A stretch of 5,370 bases of DNA from Bacteroidota bacterium (GTDB taxonomy: Bacteria; Bacteroidota; Ignavibacteria; Kapaibacteriales; UBA2268): the NCBI GenBank assembly GCA_017428585.1, contig JAFRQN010000082.1:1-5370 (forward strand), read 5' to 3'. Below, in pieces: positions 1 through 5,370 of the stretch. Both the position numbers and the translations under genes were made by a program. Positions within the stretch are counted from its first letter, which is position 1. The number at the start of each line of letters is the position of its first letter. The notes beneath the pieces are model-generated. The model worked only from the letters and a program-made list of their open reading frames with translations, ran no database searches and was not told the DNA's origin.

Positions 1-570
1 ATTATTTTTTATAAAATCAAGCTGCATTTCTTCATTTATTTCTAAACTAATAGTTGGAATAGCAGTTTCATTCCAAACAAACAAATCAACTTTTCCAAAA
101 TTATTATATAATGAATCTTGCAATTTCAAATGCAGTGTTATCTGTTCAAATGGATTCTTTTCCCATTTATCCCAAGGATTAATATTCGGTTGTATGACGC
201 CAACTATTAATGATTTATTATGATCTGTTTTATTTTTATCTTCCAGTTGATTATAATATTTTGTTATATTTACGCCATACATATATGGAGCAATAAATAT
301 TATCAATAATACAAATATTAATGCAATATTTCGACGGTTAAAGAAAAAGTAATTTTTATTGCCAAACAACAGTTTATATAATATCACATTTACCAAAACA
401 ACGAGAAAACTTGGCCCCCATATTCCTGCAAGATCTACTATTTGATACCAAGTTGAATTATAATATTGAGTATATCCAACAGCCAGCCATGAATAAGCCA
501 AATCTCCTAAACTATGCAGCCATTCAAAACCTATCCATATAAACGGAAAGAACCATACTGCGATATTTCT

Positions 571-589
571 ATTTACTAATTTTGTAAAT
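571..589 (-). other. Small hairpin downstream of the lnt slippery heptamer
   Basis: The minus strand reads ATTTAC (589-584), a seven-base loop, then GTAAAT (576-571), a perfect 6-bp stem. It begins ten bases after the TTTTTTA heptamer, and the upstream-frame stop codon TAG (578-576) sits at the loop-stem junction. With one G-C pair the stem is weak and could be chance in A+T-rich coding DNA. It is recorded only because of its position relative to the frame break. Confidence 0.3.
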
Positions 590-599
590 TGACTGTATA

Positions 600-606
600 T
601 AAAAAA
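600..606 (-). promoter_or_regulatory. In-phase T TTT TTA heptamer at the lnt frame break (candidate -1 slippery site)
   Basis: On the minus strand the bases 606 to 600 read TTTTTTA. In the upstream lnt frame the codons are CAT TTT TTA, so the heptamer has the X XXY YYZ phasing needed for tandem tRNA slippage. A -1 slip there joins residue 120 directly to the downstream Lnt frame, which starts ATA TAC AGT at base 600. The same outcome would follow from restoring one T to the run, so the site may simply be a homopolymer deletion. The heptamer and its phase are seen directly; use as a recoding site is inference. Confidence 0.4.
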
Positions 607-983
607 TGGAAATAAGAAAAATAAAGGATGGAAAAAGCAGTAACAATGCCGGCTATAAAAAGATAAATATCTGTATTTTCCTGCCAGCTGCTAATCCACC
701 AATTTGTTCCAGCATGATATACAAAAAACATAATATATACATACAAATATAAATGTTTTATTTTATCATACTCTAAAACTTTAAATATAGGAATAAAGGC
801 AAAAAAAGCAAGAATAAAACAAGGCAGCGGTGGAAATGATAATGCTAAAAGACCGCCTCCTAAAATTGATAATAATATATTTTTCCAAAAATTAGGATTA
901 TATGTTTTGCTTCCTTCAAGTCTTAAATCCTTATTATTAAAAAAATTATTAAATGACATAATTATGAATAATCAAAACAATAA

Positions 984-1589
984 CTAAAAATTTAATCCTA
1001 TATTCAACGAAATACCATTGTCATAATCTGCAAACGGCATTATTTTTAATTTAGCGTTTCCAAAATTATGCTCAAATAAATGAGCGCCAACGTATGCATC
1101 TACCGCTGCTAAAGCATAAACTCCTATTAAATATAAACTTGCAAGATCTCTATTATCAATAGCATTTTCCCGCTTTTCATTCATATATTTCCAATTATAG
1201 GAATCTTTATCAACTATAGCATCTAACTCTTTTTGATAATCTTTTGATTTTAGATGATTATCAATAACCATATACCACACAACGCCTGCTGCAATTCCAA
1301 ATATTGGCGCTTTCCAATAGTTTTCTACATAAACTTGTCCTAATCCTGGAAAAGCAAAAGAAAGACCAACTGCATACAAAGGGTTTTTAGTCGGTGCAGC
1401 TTCTATTTCTATTTTATTTGACATATTATCTGAATAATTATATAATTCAATAGAAGAAATAAGATTGTCATTCTCTTCTAAATCGCTGTTTTCTGTAGAA
1501 GCAAAACAAAGATTAGAATAAGCACAAAGTATAAACAGTATAGCAAAAAAATATAAATATATAATAAATTTGGATTTTTTATTATTCAT
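984..1589 (-). CDS. DUF5683-like exported membrane protein of unknown function
   Basis: This 201-residue protein has no assigned function. Residues 1-30 form a signal peptide: basic MNNKKSK, a hydrophobic core, and likely signal peptidase I cleavage after CFA. An acidic, Asn/Ser-rich linker follows (31-68). The core begins KNPLYAVGLSFAFPGLGQVY (69-88) and continues ENYWKAPIFGIAAGVVWYMV. The FPGLGQ-Y-x(5)-WKAP pattern is typical of DUF5683 and related small bacterial membrane proteins. A charged middle region (about 111-149) is followed by a second hydrophobic stretch, LYLIGVYALAAVDAYVGAHLF (152-172, split here only by description). The end, NGISLNIGLNF, alternates polar and hydrophobic residues and finishes in Phe, as outer-membrane beta-strands often do. 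ATG 1589-1587 is the only start before the signal peptide; it lies 20 nt after the regulator gene and has no clear Shine-Dalgarno. It is probably co-transcribed with lnt 24 nt downstream. Confidence 0.75.
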   Translation of the reverse strand: MNNKKSKFIIYLYFFAILFILCAYSNLCFASTENSDLEENDNLISSIELYNYSDNMSNKIEIEAAPTKNPLYAVGLSFAFPGLGQVYVENYWKAPIFGIAAGVVWYMVIDNHLKSKDYQKELDAIVDKDSYNWKYMNEKRENAIDNRDLASLYLIGVYALAAVDAYVGAHLFEHNFGNAKLKIMPFADYDNGISLNIGLNF

Positions 1590-1609
1590 AATCTATTGAT
1601 ATAACAAAA

Positions 1610-3013
1610 TTAGGAGCGATGTTTTCTAAATTTATCTACATTGATATTAAATGCCTTTATTTTATTGTGCAGTGTTTCCCTGCTGACGCCGAGATTTGAA
1701 GCTGTCTTAGATACATTGCCGTTATATTGCTGCAATGCTTGTTCTATTTTTATTTTGTAGAACGAATCTTTATCTTCCTTTAATGTTCTATCTGATGATA
1801 TGCCGACAACATCATTAAATTGTAATGTACTGTTTTTGTTTGATATATATTGAACAACATCTACTGCATCTATTTGTTCTTTTTTTACTATCTGCAGCAT
1901 AAGTTTTACTGCATTAACTAATTCTCTGACATTGCCAAGCCATTCTTGTTCGCTTAATAAATTCATTGCATCTTGTGTAAAGAATTTATTATTTTCAAAA
2001 TTAAGATTATATAAATTTACTGTATGAACAATTATATCAATTATATCTTCTTTGCGTTCTCTAAGAGGCGGAATAAAAATATCTGCTTCGCATAATCTAT
2101 GATATAGCAATCCGTCAAACTCATCTCGCTGTATCATCAAATTTAAGTTTTTGCTGCTTGAAGAAATAAAACGAATATTGACTGATTCATAATCATTTGC
2201 GCCGACATGTTTAATTCTCTTTTCTTCTAAAGGCTGTAATAGTTTTAATTGCAAATCTTTTGGCATATATTCTATTTTATCTAAGAAAAGTACGCCTTTA
2301 TTTGCTTCGCCAAATGCACCTTTTGAATTTGAATCTGCGCCTTCAAAAGCATTCTTTACATAACCAAATAATTCTCTTTGGAAATTCTCGCCAGAAAGAC
2401 TTGATACATCTACTGTTACAAATTTATTGTTTTTTCTATTGCCTATATTATGCAGTGCGCGCGCTGCCAAAGCTTTTCCTGTACCTGTTTCTCCAGTAAT
2501 TATAACATTAGAGTCCGTTCTGCCTATATCAATAATACGTCTTCCTACGTCTATTAATTTTTTACTGCTTCCTATTATCCCTTGTTCATTTAAGAAATTC
2601 AGTATTTCGCTGTCTTCGCCTATTGTTGTTTTTGATAGATTGATTGTTGAATTTACAGCTCCACGTATTGTTTCTCTGCCAACTGTACTCTTTTCTATAA
2701 AATTAACTGCGCCTAATTTTGTCGCTTTTACAGCTGTATCTATAGTTCCTTTACCTGATAACATTATAACAGGAATCTGTACATAATTTTTACGGAAGAT
2801 TTCAAGCAAATCCAATCCATTCATTCTTGCGCCAATACCAAATTCTATATCCAAAAAGATCAATCCTACATCTGAATGATTGCTCTTCATATATTTAACT
2901 GATTCTTCTGGTACATTTATCGCAACAGCTTCAATATCTGAACTTATTGAATTTACAATCCCTACTACAGCATTAGAAAATTCTATGCTGTCATCTATAA
3001 TTAAAACTTTCAT
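1610..3013 (-). CDS. NtrC-type response regulator with degenerate sigma-54 activator ATPase motifs
   Basis: The 467-residue protein has three domains. The receiver (about 1-125) has acidic D7/D8, phosphoacceptor D55 in LIFLDIEFG, S86 in MLSGKG and K108, all expected for a phosphorylatable receiver. The AAA+ domain (about 145-395) has Walker A GETGTGK (174-180), ELFGYVK, PPLRER (315-320) and GNVREL (360-365). The C-terminus has a Fis-type helix-turn-helix (about 433-455, GNVSKTASNLGVSRETLHNK). Three hallmarks deviate. The GAFTGA sigma-54 loop reads NAFEGA (221-226). Walker B reads LFLDKI, so the Glu after D245 is Lys246. In the FRxDLxxRL segment the first Arg is Asp300, although R306 remains. 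Domain order says sigma-54-dependent activator; the residues suggest loss of ATP hydrolysis and sigma-54 contact, so it may act as a plain phosphorylation-dependent DNA-binding protein. No kinase gene is adjacent. It starts 12 nt after the lipoprotein gene, without a Shine-Dalgarno. Confidence 0.93.
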   Translation of the reverse strand: MKVLIIDDSIEFSNAVVGIVNSISSDIEAVAINVPEESVKYMKSNHSDVGLIFLDIEFGIGARMNGLDLLEIFRKNYVQIPVIMLSGKGTIDTAVKATKLGAVNFIEKSTVGRETIRGAVNSTINLSKTTIGEDSEILNFLNEQGIIGSSKKLIDVGRRIIDIGRTDSNVIITGETGTGKALAARALHNIGNRKNNKFVTVDVSSLSGENFQRELFGYVKNAFEGADSNSKGAFGEANKGVLFLDKIEYMPKDLQLKLLQPLEEKRIKHVGANDYESVNIRFISSSSKNLNLMIQRDEFDGLLYHRLCEADIFIPPLRERKEDIIDIIVHTVNLYNLNFENNKFFTQDAMNLLSEQEWLGNVRELVNAVKLMLQIVKKEQIDAVDVVQYISNKNSTLQFNDVVGISSDRTLKEDKDSFYKIKIEQALQQYNGNVSKTASNLGVSRETLHNKIKAFNINVDKFRKHRS

Positions 3014-3025
3014 TTATTTATTTTA

Positions 3026-3538
3026 TTAATATTTAAGTGGTATTAATGTTAATAGCGTATCAAAAAGTTGTCTAAATGTCTTGCTTCCGTATGTATCATG
3101 TTCATTCCATTGTGCTTTGGAATAAAATTTTACGGACGGCTTGACCAATTCTACATATTTGCATTCATTACCCGGCTCATTCAATGCTGGTGTATATAAA
3201 TATGTATTATTTGTATATTCTAATATTTTTAATACTCGTTTCATTGGAATTTTAGTTATAGAATCGCTTACAACCTTATTAGTATTTTTATCTTGCTGAT
3301 AAAAATCTATCCTGCCGTTGTCATATAATCTATAACCCATTAATTTGCTGTCTTTGCTGTTGTTATATCCCCAAGACAATGTAAAGTTTTTATAGTCGGA
3401 TGTTAATTTATATTTAGAATCATCTTCCTGCTCTACATTATCCGTAGTTGTTTTGTTCTTGTTGTTGTCATCATCTTTAACTGTACCGCAGCCAAAGAAA
3501 AACAACATAAAAAGAATAAATATTATATTTTTTTTCAT
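3026..3538 (-). CDS. Small lipoprotein of unknown function
   Basis: This 170-residue protein has a lipoprotein signal peptide: MKKN, a hydrophobic run, and a lipobox ending FFGC with the lipidated cysteine at position 17. Phe at -3 and -2 is looser than the classical LA(G/A)C but compatible with relaxed spirochaete lipoboxes. Residues 18-45 are a very hydrophilic, low-complexity tether rich in Asp, Asn, Lys and Thr. The remaining ~125 residues form a mixed polar domain with several Tyr/Trp residues (TLSWGYNN, YRLYDNGRIDFYQQ) and Cys92-independent structure is not evident; two-residue cysteine pairing is not seen. I recognise no family or catalytic motif. It starts 4 nt after the isochorismatase-fold gene and ends 12 nt before the response regulator, so it is almost certainly on the same transcript. 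If Lnt acts in this cell, this protein would be one of its substrates. Confidence 0.85.
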   Translation of the reverse strand: MKKNIIFILFMLFFFGCGTVKDDDNNKNKTTTDNVEQEDDSKYKLTSDYKNFTLSWGYNNSKDSKLMGYRLYDNGRIDFYQQDKNTNKVVSDSITKIPMKRVLKILEYTNNTYLYTPALNEPGNECKYVELVKPSVKFYSKAQWNEHDTYGSKTFRQLFDTLLTLIPLKY

Positions 3539-3542
3539 ACAA

Positions 3543-4097
3543 TTATTTTACAATTTTAGAGATTTCTTTAAATAATGGTGATTTTGCTGTTTTTAGCAGT
3601 TCAAATATTATAGATTCGTATGTAGTTATATATGCTCCAAAATCACGCATTGCTTTTAATGCAAACTTTTTGTCATATTCTTTTCTTGATGATATACAGT
3701 CTGCTATCACTATTGGATTAAAACCGCCGTCATCTAATAAATCTAATACTGTCTGTTGAACGCATACATGTGATTCTATGCCTATAATAATAACATTCTT
3801 TTTATCTAATTCTGCCAACGCATTTAATATATTCTCATTGCTTACACAGCTAAATTCAAATTTTTCAAATTCTTTATGCTGGTTGTTAGAATTTAGAATA
3901 TCGGAGATAATAGGAAGCGTTGCTCCCAACCCTTTTTTATTTTGAACTGTTGAAATTATAGGAAGCTGTAATACGTTTATTGCTTTTATTAATCTTTCAG
4001 AATTATCTATCAGTTGTTCTTTGTTAGACATAGCAGCCAATATTTTCTCCTGCATATCGACCACTAATAATACTGTATTTTCTTTATTTATTGTCAT
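3543..4097 (-). CDS. Isochorismatase-family cysteine hydrolase (YcaC/ISOC1-like)
   Basis: This 184-residue, probably cytoplasmic protein matches the usual length of the isochorismatase-like hydrolase superfamily. The catalytic triad is visible: D14 in LLVVDMQEKI, K79 in EFEKFEFSC, and C112 in GIESHVCVQQT, where the family's active-site loop G-x-E-x-H-V-C-V is complete. The C-terminus, YITTYESIIFELLKTAKSP followed by LFKEISKIVK, is characteristic of the YcaC/ISOC1-like branch rather than of enterobactin isochorismatases or nicotinamidases. The substrate is not predictable, and no siderophore or nicotinamide genes are nearby. The start is well supported: AGGGA (4108-4104) lies six bases before the ATG, the best ribosome-binding site in the window. 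It is the first gene of the five-gene run, and only 4 nt separate its stop from the lipoprotein start, which points to translational coupling. Confidence 0.9.
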   Translation of the reverse strand: MTINKENTVLLVVDMQEKILAAMSNKEQLIDNSERLIKAINVLQLPIISTVQNKKGLGATLPIISDILNSNNQHKEFEKFEFSCVSNENILNALAELDKKNVIIIGIESHVCVQQTVLDLLDDGGFNPIVIADCISSRKEYDKKFALKAMRDFGAYITTYESIIFELLKTAKSPLFKEISKIVK

Positions 4098-4103
4098 ATT
4101 ATT

Positions 4104-4108
4104 TCCCT
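4104..4108 (-). promoter_or_regulatory. Ribosome-binding site of the isochorismatase-family gene
   Basis: The minus strand reads AGGGA at 4108-4104, six bases before ATG 4097-4095. It is the only clear purine-rich Shine-Dalgarno-like element in front of a complete gene here, which fits its place at the head of an operon whose later genes have none. Confidence 0.55.
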
Positions 4109-4186
4109 ATTCTTATGCAAAAAACAATATGCAATTTACTATATTTTTTCTACATTTACAAATTATTTTATAGACATTTCTTTTCT

Positions 4187-4192
4187 ATTATA
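4187..4192 (-). promoter_or_regulatory. Candidate -10 box for the five-gene operon
   Basis: The minus strand carries a perfect TATAAT at 4192-4187, about 90 bases before the isochorismatase-family ATG and downstream of the terminator. There is no good -35: the nearest candidate, TTAAGA (4218-4213), is 20 bases away. In DNA this A+T-rich such a hexamer can be chance; a second TATAAT occurs at 4212-4207. A promoter somewhere in 4098-4222 is likely, because the upstream gene is closed by a strong terminator; the exact box is uncertain. Confidence 0.35.
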
Positions 4193-4221
4193 ATAAATTT
4201 ATATTAATTATATCTTAAAAC

Positions 4222-4250
4222 AAAAAAAGAGCAGAATATCTGCTCTTTTT
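4222..4250. terminator. Bidirectional rho-independent terminator
   Basis: A perfect inverted repeat has a GAGCAGA core (4229-4235) pairing with TCTGCTC (4239-4245) around an ATA loop. It is extended by A5/T5 flanks to 12 bp (4224-4235 with 4239-4250). Read on the minus strand, the G+C-containing core is followed by seven T residues (4228-4222), which makes it a good terminator for the restriction-modification gene that stops seven bases upstream at 4257. The plus-strand reading also ends in a T run. It separates that gene from the five-gene operon. Confidence 0.85.
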
Positions 4251-4256
4251 ATATTT

Positions 4257-5370
4257 TTAAAATTCTATATCTTTTAGTTCATTATTCATTATGTTGTTTG
4301 TTTCGTATAATGATTTTATTAATTTTTGATAATGAGTGATTTCATCATATTCCAATCGGCGTCCTTTGCGTGCTTTAAGCCATGTTTGTGCTGGCTGGTA
4401 GCTTCCTATCTTGAAATTCCATATCTCTTCTGGAACATTATCAAAATATTGTTCTTCGTTTATATATACTCTATTGTTGTTGTATCTTACTTTTGTAATT
4501 TCGTCTGAACCTGATACTTTATATTCTGTTATAAACTCATTTAATGTGTCGCTTTTGAGCAAATGCAGGTTTCTAAGTTTAGAGCCGATGTTTATTAAAT
4601 ACTTAAAATCTTCTTGATTCTTTGGATATGGTATTTTTGGAAACTCTATTTTTAGAAATTCTATATATTTCTTTCTATAATTTGGACAATGAAGTACTGC
4701 ATATATATAATCCATCAAATCTATTGGCGCAAATGTATTGTCGTTTTCTTCTTTTTCTGATGTAAATTTTAACCCTGTTTTATTTTCAATCTCTTTTATT
4801 ATGTTTTTGTCTTTTATATTTGGAATACGCAGTCCATCTTCTGTATATAAATATAAAGGAAATAAATATGCATTGCCTCCTAATAAATGTTTATCTATAA
4901 TTAGATTAGTAATTATTAAGTGTTGATATATATCTTCCGTAAAATTTCTACATACAGATATTCCTAAATTATAACCTTTACTATTTAAAATATGCTGCAT
5001 AACATCATAACGAGCACATTGATAAAATCCTTTACCATTTCCAGTATAAAAAGTAAATCTATAATCAAATGGTCTATAATGTATTTCAACAAACATTCCT
5101 TTATCTGGATAACATTTTTCTAAATCTTTTCTTGCCGTACTAATCTTCCAATCTCTGCCATCACGTCCTAAACTAAAAATAGTTCTTGCTTCCTCATCAT
5201 CTTTAATACTAAGAAATTTATCTATTGTATCTTTCAAATTATTATAATTGAAATGTATAGTAAATTTATCACGTGCTGTTGTTATACCAGATACATTTTT
5301 ATTAAATAAATTATCTAAAGCAAAAAAATCTTCGTAATCATTTATTTTACTGAAATCTTTAGGAGCAAAG
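4257..5370 (-). CDS. Type ISP/IIG-like restriction-modification enzyme, C-terminal part (5' partial)
   Basis: These are the last 370 residues of a large single-chain restriction-modification protein whose helicase/nuclease and methyltransferase parts lie beyond the right edge. The frame is open from base 5369 with no stop, and residues before the first Met (codon 5237-5235) already match the family (SGITTARDKF at about 28-37), so that Met is internal. Further family signatures are IHYRPFDYRFTFYTG (about 96-110), LMDYIYAVLHCPNYRKKYIEF (about 218-238, described in parts), FPKIPYP (about 243-249), the G-x-L-x-x-LHL segment near 262-270, and IGSYQPAQTWLKARKGR (321-337). These belong to the region that follows the methyltransferase core and contributes to DNA target recognition in type ISP and Eco57I-like enzymes. 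No NPPY motif falls in the window. The stop TAA (4259-4257) is followed at once by a strong terminator. The exact R-M subtype and target site cannot be read from this part. Confidence 0.85.
   Translation of the reverse strand, partial: FAPKDFSKINDYEDFFALDNLFNKNVSGITTARDKFTIHFNYNNLKDTIDKFLSIKDDEEARTIFSLGRDGRDWKISTARKDLEKCYPDKGMFVEIHYRPFDYRFTFYTGNGKGFYQCARYDVMQHILNSKGYNLGISVCRNFTEDIYQHLIITNLIIDKHLLGGNAYLFPLYLYTEDGLRIPNIKDKNIIKEIENKTGLKFTSEKEENDNTFAPIDLMDYIYAVLHCPNYRKKYIEFLKIEFPKIPYPKNQEDFKYLINIGSKLRNLHLLKSDTLNEFITEYKVSGSDEITKVRYNNNRVYINEEQYFDNVPEEIWNFKIGSYQPAQTWLKARKGRRLEYDEITHYQKLIKSLYETNNIMNNELKDIEF

Larger units (their letters stand above)
1..959 (-). pseudogene. lnt: Apolipoprotein N-acyltransferase (Lnt), split by a -1 frameshift near 600-606 and cut by the left window edge
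   Basis: Lnt is an inner-membrane enzyme that transfers an acyl chain from phospholipid to the N-terminal cysteine of diacylated lipoproteins. The first frame starts at ATG 959-957 and ends at TAG 578-576. It carries the N-terminal membrane segments with the Lnt-like stretch LALSFPPLPCFILAF and then WWISSW. From about base 600 the homology continues in another frame, open to base 1: GFEWLHSLGDLAYSW, GYTQYYN, a WGPSFLVVLVN segment, then the start of the nitrilase-like domain with VIQPNINPWDKW and VWNETAIP. The Glu of NETAIP (codon 69-67, about residue 298 of the joined protein) fits the catalytic Glu of the Glu-Lys-Cys triad; the Lys and Cys lie beyond the window. About 320 of a usual ~500 residues are visible. 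One base is missing, or the ribosome slips -1. Only 24 nt separate it from the gene upstream, and no Shine-Dalgarno is visible. The family call is secure; whether the gene is functional is open. Confidence 0.9.

Noticed and set aside
632..636. The A5 run (T5 on the minus strand) as the alternative place of the lnt frameshift.
   Set aside because: A base restored here would give AFFHPLFFLFPFF, also hydrophobic, so it is not excluded. The upstream frame keeps a more natural membrane helix (ILYFSYFHFL) up to the T TTT TTA heptamer, so the later site is preferred.
2260..2786. Plus-strand open frames of 79 and 119 codons.
   Set aside because: They lie antisense inside the well-supported response regulator gene, have no ribosome-binding site or recognisable domain, and are explained by the codon bias of the opposite strand.
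3543..4097. Siderophore (isochorismate) or nicotinamidase function for the cysteine hydrolase.
   Set aside because: The C-terminal signature points to the YcaC/ISOC1-like branch, and no enterobactin-type or NAD-salvage genes are nearby; the substrate is left open.
4110..4140. A sigma-54 (-24/-12) promoter using the TTGCA elements before the operon.
   Set aside because: No GG dinucleotide occurs at the required distance upstream of either TTGCA, so only half of the element is present.
4326..4926. Three plus-strand open frames of 60-68 codons.
   Set aside because: They are antisense to the restriction-modification gene, whose minus-strand family motifs run through the whole stretch; their products are low-complexity hydrophobic shadows.
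1..5370. CRISPR array, tRNA/rRNA genes, insertion sequences or attachment sites.
   Set aside because: No regularly spaced repeats, cloverleaf, conserved rRNA stretches, transposase motifs or terminal inverted repeats were seen on either strand.

Overview
The window is A+T-rich DNA (roughly three quarters A+T by eye) with every recognisable gene on the minus strand. Base composition, TAA-biased stops, a relaxed lipobox, weak ribosome-binding sites and the family content suggest a host-associated spirochaete, most likely Brachyspira. That assignment is inference from style, not from a marker gene.

Layout, in the direction of transcription (right to left). (1) 5370-4257: the C-terminal 370 residues of a large restriction-modification enzyme of the type ISP/type IIG kind; its 5' part lies outside the window. 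(2) 4250-4224: a strong bidirectional hairpin terminator that closes that gene. (3) 4223-4098: an A+T-rich leader with a TATAAT box and a recognisable ribosome-binding site. (4) 4097-1: a compact five-gene run with gaps of 4, 12, 20 and 24 nt. It encodes an isochorismatase-fold hydrolase, a small lipoprotein of unknown function, a response regulator with NtrC-type architecture, a DUF5683-like exported membrane protein, and apolipoprotein N-acyltransferase (Lnt), which runs off the left edge.

The operon has an envelope flavour. Lnt adds the third acyl chain to lipoproteins, a lipoprotein is made from the same transcript, and the DUF5683-like protein has a signal peptide and membrane segments. 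The response regulator has no histidine kinase beside it in the window.

Two observations stand out. First, lnt is split by a one-base frameshift at exactly an in-phase T TTT TTA heptamer, the classical -1 slippery sequence, with a small hairpin ten bases downstream. It is either a homopolymer indel (mutation or sequencing error) or a recoding site. Second, the response regulator keeps its phosphoacceptor Asp, Walker A and Fis-type helix-turn-helix. However, its sigma-54 contact loop reads NAFEGA instead of GAFTGA, its Walker B reads LFLDKI instead of LFLDEI, and one conserved arginine is lost. This suggests a regulator that no longer works as a sigma-54 activator ATPase.
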